From Paenibacillus terricola (lineage in GTDB: Bacteria > Bacillota > Bacilli > Paenibacillales > Paenibacillaceae): a DNA stretch of 64,000 nucleotides. The translations under genes were made by a program, and so were the position numbers. Position 1 is the stretch's first letter; each line of letters opens with the position of its first letter. The notes beneath the pieces are model-generated. The model was not told where the DNA came from and searched no databases. It was given only the letters and a program-made list of their open reading frames with translations. This document shows, piece by piece, positions 32,530 to 41,709 of the stretch. The stretch lies in NCBI RefSeq assembly GCF_014779765.1, contig NZ_JACXZA010000006.1, positions 372,001-436,000 on the forward strand, read 5' to 3'.

Positions 32530-33603
32530 TTATTGAATCTTCACCGCATCCACCTGCGCCCGGAGGCACAACTCCGCCGCCAAGAACGCATGCTCCTGGG
32601 TCATCGCATTCTCCGTCCGATTGAGGCAGTCCAGAATAAGCTCCCCGAAGAACGGATAGCCGACTTGACCGCTGACATGGAAATGGAATTCGCCTTCTTG
32701 GTTCGCTAGATACACGTGATTGCCTGTGCGTTCTCTCCCGATATCGTTGTACTTACGCAGCTCAATATAGCCTTCCGTTCCAAGAATGAGCGTACGTCCG
32801 TCTCCCCATACGCTAAGCCCATCCGGTGTAAACCAGTCCACGCGGAAGTAACCCGTTGCGCCATTATCGCCAAGCAGCGTTGCGTCGCCGAAATCATCGA
32901 GCTCGGGGTACTGCGGGTTGTTGTAGTTGGCGATTTTGCTGTGCAGCACCTCTGCCTTCTTGCAACCTGCATAGAACAGAAACTGCTCGATCTGGTGACT
33001 GCCAATATCGCAAATAATGCCGCCATAACGTTCCTTCTGGAAGAACCAATCAGGCCGTACCGGCGCATTCAGTCGGTGAGGACCGAAACCCGTGACTTGG
33101 ATAACACGTCCGATCGCACCCTGCTCAATAAGTTGGCCTGCGTAGACTGCCGACTCTACGTGCAGACGTTCACTATAGTACACCGCGTATTTCTTACCTG
33201 TCTCACGCACCTTGGCACGAGCGGATTCCAATTGTTCCAACGTCGTGAACGGCGCTTTATCTGTAAAATAGTCCTTGCCCGAGTCCATCACACGAAGTCC
33301 AAGCGCGCAGCGTTCGGACGTAATCGCCGCACCTGCTACGAGCTGCACTTCCGCATCCTGCAGCACTTCTTCCTCCGAGTCTGCGATTCGCACCTGCGGG
33401 TATTGCTTAGCGAACGCTTCCGCTCTCGCGCGATCTTGATCGTACACCCACTTGATCGTCGCACCCGCTTCCAGCAGTCCATTCACCATTCCATAGATGT
33501 GACCATGATCAAGCGCTACCGCTGCGATTACGAATTGTCCCGGCTCCACAACCGGATTGGGCTTGCCCTTCGGGGCATAATTCATTCCGTCGTTCGATGA
33601 CAT
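32530..33603 (-). CDS. Gfo/Idh/MocA-family oxidoreductase
   Basis: A 357-residue NAD(P)-dependent sugar or polyol dehydrogenase-like protein. The Rossmann start reads FVIAAVALDHGHIYGMVNGL and the dinucleotide region KWVYDQDRARAEAFAKQYPQ. The position normally held by E-K-P is D-K-A-P (YFTDKAPFTT), a known variant. The catalytic His is probably in ICDIGSHQIEQFLFYAG. Its predicted substrate is a sugar or inositol derivative. It is 37 bases downstream of a second family member on the same strand, so the two probably act in sequence. Confidence 0.88.
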   Translation of the reverse strand: MSSNDGMNYAPKGKPNPVVEPGQFVIAAVALDHGHIYGMVNGLLEAGATIKWVYDQDRARAEAFAKQYPQVRIADSEEEVLQDAEVQLVAGAAITSERCALGLRVMDSGKDYFTDKAPFTTLEQLESARAKVRETGKKYAVYYSERLHVESAVYAGQLIEQGAIGRVIQVTGFGPHRLNAPVRPDWFFQKERYGGIICDIGSHQIEQFLFYAGCKKAEVLHSKIANYNNPQYPELDDFGDATLLGDNGATGYFRVDWFTPDGLSVWGDGRTLILGTEGYIELRKYNDIGRERTGNHVYLANQEGEFHFHVSGQVGYPFFGELILDCLNRTENAMTQEHAFLAAELCLRAQVDAVKIQ

Positions 33604-33640
33604 AGCAATCGTCCTCCCTGTTATCGGTTATCCGTATATT

Positions 33641-34801
33641 TTATTTGGTTTCCAGGCTCGTTCCGATCGTAATCTGCTGAGTGGCGAAATTCTCGACGTG
33701 TCCGCTTTTCTCATAGAAATGCGTAACATGCTGCTTCAGGCCTTCCGCCGTATAGAAAGGATCGTCCTTCGCCAGCGGAAGCTGTACAAGCTCGCCAGTC
33801 GAAGCAGACTTGTAGATGCTCGTAATTAATTCCAGTGTACTGCGCCCGCTCACCCCGTCAATCAGGACAGGCCCGCCCGTCTCGATTGCGCGCAGCACGT
33901 TGTCGATTTGAGCCGCATGGCCCTTATAAGCGAGATCCGGCAGTTCGTTATACAGCTGGGTAATCTGCTGCTCCAGCTCTTCGTCCTTCTTCGGGAATCC
34001 ATTCTGCATGGAGCTGGATGCGGTTAGCTTCCAAGGAGCCGAAACCCGAGCCTTCTGACCTTGGAAAATCATTTGCTGCTCTTCGCCGTGATGAACAACC
34101 GAGCTCGTAATTTGGCCCAGCGCGCCATTCGGGAATTTGAGCATCGCAATCGACAAGTCTTCGACTTCCGCGTTATCATGCGCAACGTTGCTCATGAACG
34201 CTTGAACTTGCGTTGGCCGTCCCATCATCCATAGCAGCGCATCGATATGGTGAACCGCATGATTGAGCGTGCAGCCGCCGCCTTCCTTCTCCCAAGTGCC
34301 GCGCCACCACAGGTCATAGTAGCAGTGACCGCGCCACCAGAAGGAATCCACTTGAGCATGCAAAATGTTGCCCGCAAGCCCACTGTCCAGTACGCTCTTC
34401 AGCTTCATCAGCGGATTGGTGAACCGATTCTGCGCAACAACGGAGAGGATCTTCCCGTTCTTCACCGCTGCTTCAATCATCGCATCGCATTCTTCGAGCG
34501 ACGCTGCCATCGGCTTCTCCACGAGAACATGGCTGCCCGCGTTCATGAAATCGATCGAGACCGGTGCGTGGAAGTAAGGCGGCATGCACACCGATACGAT
34601 ATCGATACCGTCTTCAAGCAGCTCCTTATAGTCCTTAACAACCTTCGCACTATCAAGGCCGAACTGCTGTTTCTTCTCTTCTGCTTTCTCCGTATAGAGA
34701 TCGCATAGAGCAACAATCTGACACCGATCCTGGAACTGCAAGTAACTTTGAATATGAGCAGACGAGATTGCTCCTGCGCCGATGATCGCTATCTTCAACA
34801 T
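33641..34801 (-). CDS. Gfo/Idh/MocA-family oxidoreductase
   Basis: A 386-residue paralogue type. The dinucleotide motif IAIIGAGAISSAHIQSYLQF is at the N-terminus, E-K-P in SHVLVEKPMAAS, and the substrate-site region is CTLNHAVHHIDALLWMMGRP with the likely catalytic His. It heads a two-gene operon and is divergent from an AraC regulator across a 193-base gap. Such pairs commonly interconvert keto-inositols, uronates or other sugar derivatives. Here the neighbours suggest a plant-sugar side-chain pathway, but no substrate can be named. Confidence 0.9.
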   Translation of the reverse strand: MLKIAIIGAGAISSAHIQSYLQFQDRCQIVALCDLYTEKAEEKKQQFGLDSAKVVKDYKELLEDGIDIVSVCMPPYFHAPVSIDFMNAGSHVLVEKPMAASLEECDAMIEAAVKNGKILSVVAQNRFTNPLMKLKSVLDSGLAGNILHAQVDSFWWRGHCYYDLWWRGTWEKEGGGCTLNHAVHHIDALLWMMGRPTQVQAFMSNVAHDNAEVEDLSIAMLKFPNGALGQITSSVVHHGEEQQMIFQGQKARVSAPWKLTASSSMQNGFPKKDEELEQQITQLYNELPDLAYKGHAAQIDNVLRAIETGGPVLIDGVSGRSTLELITSIYKSASTGELVQLPLAKDDPFYTAEGLKQHVTHFYEKSGHVENFATQQITIGTSLETK

Positions 34802-34921
34802 GTTTCATGTCCCCTCCATTGCGCTGCTAGTTATACATTGATAATAGCCCGATCCGGCAGTTGATAGTGATCTTCCATAGCGGAGAAAATAACGCTCTGT
34901 TGCGGTTTTTCCTTGTACCGA

Positions 34922-34935
34922 TGTAAGCGTTTCGA
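34922..34935. promoter_or_regulatory. Weak cre-like site in the divergent regulator/oxidoreductase gap
   Basis: TGTAAGCGTTTCGA matches the cre core (AAGCGTTT) but has two deviations in the right arm. It lies 60 bases upstream of the AraC start. Confidence 0.3.
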
Positions 34936-34994
34936 TATAGTGAGAATAGATCCTGATAGAGTGAACGATTGGCTGACAGAGGGAGGACAAGTGG

Positions 34995-35864
34995 ATGTCG
35001 CTGCTTGCACATGGCCTGATACATACGCCATTGCATTTTGCCTATAAACGCAAGAGTGTCAATTACGAGCATAAGGAAACGTTCCATTCCCACCTCGGCA
35101 TCGAAATTCTGTACATTCATCAGGGCCGCGGGACGATGATCGTTAATAATAACAGCTATGCCATTAAGCCGGGGATGCTGTGTATTTTTCAGCCCTACCA
35201 GCTTCATCACCTTCAGTTGGAGTACGATGACAATCAATGTTTTGAACGCTCGCTCGCGATATTCGAACCAACGATGTTTGATGCGCATTTTGAACCATGG
35301 CCAGCTCTTCACGCGTTCTACAACTATATCAATGTGGGCAAACTGCCCTATCCATGCCTCTATGAACTCGATGACACGGGCATGCTGGATCAACTGTTCC
35401 GCAACATGCACGAGCTAATCCCGACGCTGTCAGAGTCCGACAAACGCGAGGAAATCTCGTTATTTCTCGTCGGTCTCTTCCGTGCGATCAAGCAGGCGTG
35501 GGGTAAACAGAGCGAACAGCCGACTGCCGATCACGGCCGCCGTCGCAACTATCAGGTGGAGCATATTCTTAGCTGGATCGAGGCGAATTACAAGCAGCCG
35601 TTCCGGCTCGATGATATGGCTGGAGCGCTGCATCTATCCTCTTATCACCTGTCACATTTGTTCAAAGAAGCGACAGGCGTCAGCATCACGGAGTATCTCA
35701 TCACTCGACGGATTCACCAAGCCGTCCTGCTGCTCACCACGACGAATAAGCCAATCTCCTGGATCGCCGAAGAGATTGGCTTAACGAATAACTCTTATTT
35801 CTGCAAGCTGTTCAAAACGCACATGGGCATCACGCCGCATCAGTATCGGAAGAAGTGGGCGTGA
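34995..35864 (+). CDS. AraC-family regulator divergent from the oxidoreductase operon
   Basis: A 289-residue regulator behind GGGAGGACAAGTGG. The N-terminal cupin domain reads KETFHSHLGIEILYIHQGRG and AIKPGMLCIFQPYQLHHL. The C-terminal AraC domain contains FRLDDMAGALHLSSYHLSHL, FKEATGVSITEYLITRRIHQ and IGLTNNSYFCKLFKTHMGIT. Placement suggests control of the two divergent oxidoreductase genes by a sugar ligand. It ends 12 bases from the convergent truncated glycosidase. Confidence 0.88.
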   Translation: MSLLAHGLIHTPLHFAYKRKSVNYEHKETFHSHLGIEILYIHQGRGTMIVNNNSYAIKPGMLCIFQPYQLHHLQLEYDDNQCFERSLAIFEPTMFDAHFEPWPALHAFYNYINVGKLPYPCLYELDDTGMLDQLFRNMHELIPTLSESDKREEISLFLVGLFRAIKQAWGKQSEQPTADHGRRRNYQVEHILSWIEANYKQPFRLDDMAGALHLSSYHLSHLFKEATGVSITEYLITRRIHQAVLLLTTTNKPISWIAEEIGLTNNSYFCKLFKTHMGITPHQYRKKWA

Positions 35865-35876
35865 CCTATCCCCAAT

Positions 35877-36395
35877 TTAATAGAAAATCGCAGGAATATA
35901 CTCGACCTTCTCCGAGATCGGCTTCTCGACTCCCTGTCGGAGCAAGTAGAGCCGTTTATTAGCTTCAGCCAGAGGTCCCGTGACCTCCACGTACTCACGG
36001 TTACAGACATCAACAAGACCGATGTTGTAATTCTCGCCGTCGAAACGACCGAGGTAAGGCTGGTCATTCAGCTGAAAATGATGGACGCCCAAGCAGTACG
36101 GCAGCGCCGCTGCTTGTTCCATGTAATGGCGTACAGCCTTGCCGCGGTTCTCTTGGTCTCTCGCCCCTCGAATACCAGTGGCTGGCAGCCCTCGATCTAT
36201 GGAACCGAAGTGGAACTCCCCAACCATAACCGGCATGCGCACATTGGCGTACACCTCTTCCACCGCAGCATTGCATTCTTTCTCATAACAGTTGATGGAG
36301 AAAATATCAAAGTACTCGCTTCCGCTATACAGTTCAGGACTTGAGATATAGGCATAGCGGATTCCCAGATTCAAATGATGCGGATCGGGATGCAT
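35877..36395 (-). pseudogene. C-terminal fragment of a GH50-like (clan A) glycosidase
   Basis: A 172-residue frame. It reads HHLNLGIRYAYISSPELYSG, MPVMVGEFHFGSIDRGLPAT, GVHHFQLNDQPYLGRFDGEN and YNIGLVDVCNREYVE. This matches the last third of large beta-agarase/GH50-like TIM-barrel enzymes, with the nucleophile Glu60 in GEFHFG. The rest of the barrel, including the acid/base, is missing, and a stop codon lies three codons before the first Met. It sits directly after the permease genes on the same strand, where an intact glycosidase would belong. I infer an N-terminal deletion. The exact GH family is uncertain. Confidence 0.55.
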
Positions 36396-36436
36396 TCTTC
36401 TAATCTATCATTGAAGTACGCCTGTTTCTAAAACCC

Positions 36437-37360
36437 CTACCCCTTAACCGACCCCAGCAGTACCCCTTTCACGAAGAACCGCTGTGCGAAAGGATACATG
36501 ATGATCATCGGCAGAGAAGCGATAACCATTGCAGCCAATTCAACCGTGCGGGCGGTTACCGAACCAACGCCGCCTGTTTGATTGACGAGGCTCTGAACCG
36601 CCAGGTTGACGCCGTTGGCGGATCCCATCATGTTCTCGACCGCACGGTTCGATTGGATGAGCCGAAGAATGACGTATTGCAGCGTCTGCAAATCAGGCGA
36701 CTGCGTAAAGTACAGCGTTGCGCCGTAATCGTTCCAGATGCCGACCGCCGTGAAGACGGACAATGCCGCAAGCACCGGCTTGGACAGCGGCGTGATGATC
36801 TGGAAGAAAATGCGAAACTCGCTCGCACCATCCATTTTGGCCGATTCGAACAACGCTTCTGGAATGCTCTTGAAGTTCGCATTGAAGATAATGACGTTCC
36901 AGAAGCCGCCGAACAGCGAAGGCAGAATATAGACCCAGAACGTATCGTAGATACCAAGCCAGGTCATCAGCATGTATGACGGGATCAAGCCCCCGCTGAA
37001 ATACATGCTGATGAAGCCGATCGTTGCATAGAACCCTTTGCGTTTCAAATAAGGTCGAGAGAACGCGTACGCGAACATCGCAGTGTACAATGTAGAGAAT
37101 AATGTGACGATGACCGTTCTTAAAGCTGTAATGCCCGCAGCCTTCAGAATGCCAGGATCATTCAGCACAGCCTTCCAGCTGGCAATCGTAAATTCGCGCG
37201 GCCATAGGAAGACAGGTGACCGAAGCAGGCCATCGCCCGTGTTTAATGAACTAATGACGGAGAACCAGAAGGGATACATGGTCATGATCATCAAGAGAAT
37301 CATGAGCGCCATCGTCGTACCATTAAATACGCGCTCTCCGAAGTGTTTGCCTCCAACCAT
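36437..37360 (-). CDS. CUT1 sugar ABC transporter permease (LplC/YtcP-like)
   Basis: A 307-residue membrane protein. It begins FGERVFNGTTMALMILLMIM and has the coupling loop FESAKMDGASEFRIFFQIIT. It ends AQRFFVKGVLLGSVKG, the standard C-terminus of LplC-type subunits for complex polysaccharide fragments. It follows the other permease by 12 bases. With the binding protein and the YesMN pair upstream it forms the second oligosaccharide uptake system of the window. Confidence 0.9.
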   Translation of the reverse strand: MVGGKHFGERVFNGTTMALMILLMIMTMYPFWFSVISSLNTGDGLLRSPVFLWPREFTIASWKAVLNDPGILKAAGITALRTVIVTLFSTLYTAMFAYAFSRPYLKRKGFYATIGFISMYFSGGLIPSYMLMTWLGIYDTFWVYILPSLFGGFWNVIIFNANFKSIPEALFESAKMDGASEFRIFFQIITPLSKPVLAALSVFTAVGIWNDYGATLYFTQSPDLQTLQYVILRLIQSNRAVENMMGSANGVNLAVQSLVNQTGGVGSVTARTVELAAMVIASLPMIIMYPFAQRFFVKGVLLGSVKG

Positions 37361-37372
37361 ATAATCTCACTC

Positions 37373-38350
37373 CTAGAATAAACCCGATTTCGTTATTTTC
37401 TTCGACGTCCAGTTTGCACCGAATAACAAGAGCAACGCGAATACGGATTTCATCAGACCAATCGCCGTTGCCGAGGAGAACTGGAAGTTAAGTAGACCGG
37501 TCTGGTATACATACGTATCGATAACCTGACTCGCCGGAAGGTTCAGCGAATTTTGCAGGACATAGATCTGGGTAAAGTTGTTGTTCAACATGCCGCTCAC
37601 CGCGAATATAACGAGTACCATCAGCGTTGGCAGGATGCCTGGAATCGTAATGTGCAGCATTCGCTTGAAGCGTCCCGCTCCATCGATCGAAGCTGCCTCA
37701 TGCAGGCTCTGATCGACACCGGCCATCGCAGCCAAGTAGAGAATCGCGCCCCAGCCGATATCCTTCAGCAGTCCCGTTCCGATGGCTACGCCCCAGAAGT
37801 AGCTAGGATCCGCAAGGAATTGTATCGGAGAGTCAATGAGATTGAGCTGCTGCAGCACATAGTTGACGATACCGTCAGAGTTGAGCAATGTAATGAACAG
37901 TCCGCCGAATATAACCCACGACAGGAAGTGCGGGAGATACGTAATCGTCTGAACGAAAGACTTGAATCTCGCATTCTGAATCTCATTGAGCAGCAAGGCA
38001 AACATGAGCGTACAAGGAATGCTGACGGCCGCGCCGATCAGGTTAATGCCGAGCGTGTTGCGCACCATTGGCCAGAATTGGAAGTTATCGAACACCCGCT
38101 TGAAGTGCGTGAAGTTGTTCCAATCCGCCGTGAAGATTCCCTTGACCCCCATGACAGGATCAAAGTTCTTGAATGCCATAATCAGCCCGAACAGCGGGGT
38201 GAAATCAAATAGAAATATGAACAAAACTGCTGGCAGCAGCATTAATTTCAATTCCAATTGGGTGCGGAAATCGAACCCAAGCTTAAAAGACTTCAGCTTC
38301 TTGGGAGCTTTCTGTTTCTCTGCACTCACCTTGTCTGCGGTCATCGCCAT
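37373..38350 (-). CDS. CUT1 sugar ABC transporter permease (LplB/YteP-like)
   Basis: I use the ATG at 38350 (GGAGGGAG upstream) rather than the longer frame, giving 325 residues. After a charged N-terminus come helices such as LKLMLLPAVLFIFLFDFTPL and GLIMAFKNFDPVMGVKGIF, typical of YteP/LplB subunits. The coupling loop is HEAASIDGAGRFKRMLHITI. It partners with the following LplC-like subunit. No ATPase gene is nearby. Confidence 0.9.
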   Translation of the reverse strand: MAMTADKVSAEKQKAPKKLKSFKLGFDFRTQLELKLMLLPAVLFIFLFDFTPLFGLIMAFKNFDPVMGVKGIFTADWNNFTHFKRVFDNFQFWPMVRNTLGINLIGAAVSIPCTLMFALLLNEIQNARFKSFVQTITYLPHFLSWVIFGGLFITLLNSDGIVNYVLQQLNLIDSPIQFLADPSYFWGVAIGTGLLKDIGWGAILYLAAMAGVDQSLHEAASIDGAGRFKRMLHITIPGILPTLMVLVIFAVSGMLNNNFTQIYVLQNSLNLPASQVIDTYVYQTGLLNFQFSSATAIGLMKSVFALLLLFGANWTSKKITKSGLF

Positions 38351-38436
38351 TACGGCTCCCTCCATTCCAGGAAGCAGTAGCAGCAGCAAGCTGTAACCCG
38401 GCCTGCCGCTGCCTGCTCTTCGTCTGTCAAAGTGAA

Positions 38437-40122
38437 TTAGGAATTGATACCTTTCACTTCAATACCGTATTCCTTGTTCTTCTCTTGCACGTACTTGTTC
38501 TTCTCCGCGTCCACTTTCTCGAGACCGAGCTTCTTGAGCTGCGCGACCATATCTTCATACAGCGAATTGAATTCCTCATCGCTCTTCGACATGATGATTT
38601 TAGCGATTTGCGCTTCTTTGTAGGCTTTAACCTGCGTTTCAATGTTTGAGTTCTCGCTGTCTGCAGCGAAATAGTCGGCCGGTAGGTTCAGTGAGTTATT
38701 AACATACTTCTGAGTGGCTGGGTCCTTGCCATAGGCAGATTGCGCTTGAACAGCAATTACAGCAGCTTTATCAGTTTCCATAGTTGGAGGTTGTTGAATC
38801 GAATAAGAGAATGTTGTGTGGGCAAATGGCCAGAATGCCCCGACACCAGTGTTCATATAATCTGTCGCGTTCTTCAACCCCTCTTCTGTTTTGACGAGCA
38901 GCCCCTTGTCGTCAAAGGTATAATCTCTACCCTCGAAGCCGTATGAACTCAACAGCATACCTTCTTTACTTGACATAAAGCTAATCCATTTTGCCAGCTT
39001 TTCTGGATACCTTGTATCTTTAGAAATAAACGTCTTCATCCAGCCACCACCGGCGAGAGTTGATTTTTCCATAGTAGGCTTCTTCCCGCTATCGGATAAA
39101 ATCGGTCCCGAGGATGTCCAGTAGTCATAATTGTTAAAGGACGTATTCGCCGTATTACCGATGAACGTAAATACACGTCCTGAAGCGATATCCGCCTTCA
39201 CTGCCGCGTTATCGACCGTCATTTGTCCTGGTTCGAAATAACCGCCCTTCATAGACTTATAGAGGAAGCCCAGCGCATCTTTTGTCTCTGGAGCGAGCAG
39301 CAAATCACGATAGTTGCCGTCCTTATCCACTCTCATTGCACCGAAAGTATATTGCAAGAACGGCAGCGTCGCGTCCTGATAACTTTTGCCGTCAACAAGC
39401 AGAGGGATGACTGGTGCTCCATTGACCTTCAAGCCCTTAGCCTTCTCATATGCTTGCAGCAACCCTTGCTCGGTTTTGATATCGTCCAAGGTCATGCCTA
39501 TTTCCTTAAGAATATTGGAGTTGACCAGAATTCCACCATTGGAGGCATAGTCCACTGTATCAATATAGAATTGGCCAGATGGCGGATAAACTTTGCGAGC
39601 GTCATCTGAACTAATATGACTCGGGAAAGCATAGAACCCACCATCACGCTTCTCGATAACCTCTTTGACGTCGGCAGGGAAATCTGTGAGGAGATGAGAT
39701 TCTGGATCGTATTTCTTCAGAAACTCTTCGAGTTCCCACACCTTGCCCGACTGAATCAGTTTCTTGACCATAACGTCGTTCGTAATCGTCAGTACGTCCG
39801 GGAAATCCTTGTTGGACAACAGCATCAGGTTGAGCTTCGTATCCCCGTCTTGCGCTGGAATGTTGAACTCGAATGTAAGGCCCGTCTTCGCTGTAATAGC
39901 TCCCTGAACCGAGTTCGGATCCGTATTCCATTTCGCTGGTGGATTCCAGAAATCGACGGACGAGAACCATACTGCCTTGTCCGTTTGTCCGCTAGTCGTT
40001 GAATCCGAAGGCTTTGTCGAATCAGAAGCGCTTTCATTACTGTTACCTGAACCTCCGCAAGCAGTCAATGCCATCGTCAGCGCCAGTGTAACGCCAAGTG
40101 CAAACCTTCTCTTTCTCTTCAT
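38437..40122 (-). CDS. Extracellular oligosaccharide-binding lipoprotein (LipO/YtcQ type)
   Basis: A 561-residue receptor from the ATG at 40122 (GGAGGG upstream). The signal MKRKRRFALGVTLALTMAL ends in lipobox ALTAC (Cys22), followed by a Ser/Thr-rich linker. The mature part includes NSVQGAITAKTGLTFEFNIP, NKDFPDVLTITNDVMVKKLI and SSKEGMLLSSYGFEGRDYTF. The large size fits the YtcQ/LipO class that binds pectin or hemicellulose fragments. Upstream there is a TACAAT -10 box (near 40170) but no good -35, suggesting activation by the adjacent YesN-type regulator. It heads the permease operon. Confidence 0.9.
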   Translation of the reverse strand: MKRKRRFALGVTLALTMALTACGGSGNSNESASDSTKPSDSTTSGQTDKAVWFSSVDFWNPPAKWNTDPNSVQGAITAKTGLTFEFNIPAQDGDTKLNLMLLSNKDFPDVLTITNDVMVKKLIQSGKVWELEEFLKKYDPESHLLTDFPADVKEVIEKRDGGFYAFPSHISSDDARKVYPPSGQFYIDTVDYASNGGILVNSNILKEIGMTLDDIKTEQGLLQAYEKAKGLKVNGAPVIPLLVDGKSYQDATLPFLQYTFGAMRVDKDGNYRDLLLAPETKDALGFLYKSMKGGYFEPGQMTVDNAAVKADIASGRVFTFIGNTANTSFNNYDYWTSSGPILSDSGKKPTMEKSTLAGGGWMKTFISKDTRYPEKLAKWISFMSSKEGMLLSSYGFEGRDYTFDDKGLLVKTEEGLKNATDYMNTGVGAFWPFAHTTFSYSIQQPPTMETDKAAVIAVQAQSAYGKDPATQKYVNNSLNLPADYFAADSENSNIETQVKAYKEAQIAKIIMSKSDEEFNSLYEDMVAQLKKLGLEKVDAEKNKYVQEKNKEYGIEVKGINS

Positions 40123-40242
40123 CTGTATTAACCCTCCTCGAATGAGTGCCTTGTTACACTTCAAATTGTAAACGCTCTATCGAGTCGTCCATATGGCCTC
40201 GTTTCACTGTTTTGGTGTTCTGTTCACGGATATCGGACGGGC

Positions 40243-41694
40243 CTACAATTTCCGATATTTGCTCGGCGTGATCCCGTAATGCTTCTTGAACAGCTTGTTG
40301 AAATGAAAATAATCCTTATACCCGATCCGCTGTACGATTTCTTGTACGGATAAACTCGAATCTGCAAGCAGACTGCGCGCCAGATTCAAACGCTTCTCCG
40401 CAATATAGTCGGTATACGTGCTTCCCGTCTCCCGCTTGATCAAGGAGCTCACATAGCCAAGACTGATCTTGAATTGGCGTGCGATATCGCTTAATAGAAT
40501 ATCCTGCGTGAAGCTCTCGTCGATGTAATCCAAGATTCGCTTCGTCAAGCCGCTCGGAATGCCGGAATCGCTGTCGGTCGCATTGACCAGCGCATCCTGC
40601 AGACTTGTGAATAATTGATCGGAGTTATGGTACAGACGTACCAGGCTATCATAGGATAACGGCTCAAGCACCGCTTCTGTTGAACGGCCGCCGTATTTGT
40701 ATTGCAGGGCTACAATTTGGTTATAGATGACGGCCACTTGATCGACGCTTATTTTGTTTTCTTTGCAGCCATCACCAAATTTGGCGATATAGGAAGCCAT
40801 CTCTTCCTGATCCCGCTCTTTAATGGCAACCTCCAGATGGAGAATATCTTTGCGCAGGTCGAAGGACATCTCCATTGGCTTATATCTGGCAATCCGTTCA
40901 TCTTCATAGAACTGTGCGCTGTACATGGCCATGTCCGCTTCCTGATATAGACGGGATAGCAGCGTATCCGGATCTCCCAGCCCGCTAATGCCAATGCTGT
41001 GTGCATCGGCCAGATTGCTGGAGATGTACGTGAGAAAATCAAGCGGATGCTTCTCTTCGTCATACATGAGAAGGATGGACAGCTTGTTCTGTCCGGTGCG
41101 GAACCGAATTTCTTGCAGCGTGTCGAAGGAGGCTTCTTCGATTCCCAGCCTCGTATTCGGCAATTCAGGGAACATGCAGTTCAGAAACCGATAATGAGGG
41201 TATTGCGTTGATAACCCTCTGTGCTCTAGGAACTTACCCACCGTCATTCGATTGTCCGGCTCCAGCAGATCGAATAAATCTTCCAAGAACATATCGAGCT
41301 CCCGCGAGGCTTGTCCACTGGATTGAAGATGATCAATCAACCGCTGCACAGTCTCTTCCAGCTGGTCTTTCTCGATTTGCTTCAGCAAATATTCGAATGC
41401 ACCGTAGCGAATCGCCTGCTGCGCATATACGAAATCGGCGTAGCCGCTAATCAGAATCACTTTGGTCGGCAGCCCGTTATCGTGAATTCGCTCCAGCAGC
41501 TTGATGCCGTCCAGACCCGGCATGCGAATATCCGAGACGACTAAATCCGGACGCTCCCCCTCGATCATCTCCCAAGCGTGTATTCCGTTATAAGCCTCGC
41601 CGATAATCTGGAATCCGAATGCATTCCAGTCAATTAAGTTGGCAATGCCGAAGGCGATCCAAGGCTCATCATCTACAATTAGTACGCTGTACAT
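40243..41694 (-). CDS. YesN-type response regulator of the second transporter locus
   Basis: A 483-residue regulator. The receiver has Asp55 in PDLVVSDIRMPGLDG. A long middle region (about 130-380) follows, and the AraC domain is at the end (ILLSDIARQFKISLGYVSSL; IVQRIGYKDYFHFNKLFKKH). It starts 15 bases after its kinase. The next gene downstream on the same strand, 120 bases away, is the binding lipoprotein, whose weak promoter it probably activates. Confidence 0.92.
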   Translation of the reverse strand: MYSVLIVDDEPWIAFGIANLIDWNAFGFQIIGEAYNGIHAWEMIEGERPDLVVSDIRMPGLDGIKLLERIHDNGLPTKVILISGYADFVYAQQAIRYGAFEYLLKQIEKDQLEETVQRLIDHLQSSGQASRELDMFLEDLFDLLEPDNRMTVGKFLEHRGLSTQYPHYRFLNCMFPELPNTRLGIEEASFDTLQEIRFRTGQNKLSILLMYDEEKHPLDFLTYISSNLADAHSIGISGLGDPDTLLSRLYQEADMAMYSAQFYEDERIARYKPMEMSFDLRKDILHLEVAIKERDQEEMASYIAKFGDGCKENKISVDQVAVIYNQIVALQYKYGGRSTEAVLEPLSYDSLVRLYHNSDQLFTSLQDALVNATDSDSGIPSGLTKRILDYIDESFTQDILLSDIARQFKISLGYVSSLIKRETGSTYTDYIAEKRLNLARSLLADSSLSVQEIVQRIGYKDYFHFNKLFKKHYGITPSKYRKL

Positions 41695-41709
41695 CTCGTC
41701 ATCCCCCTC

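Noticed and set aside
32716-33600. 294-codon plus-strand open frame
   Set aside because: Antisense to the Gfo/Idh/MocA gene, rich in Cys, His and Arg, with no family motifs.
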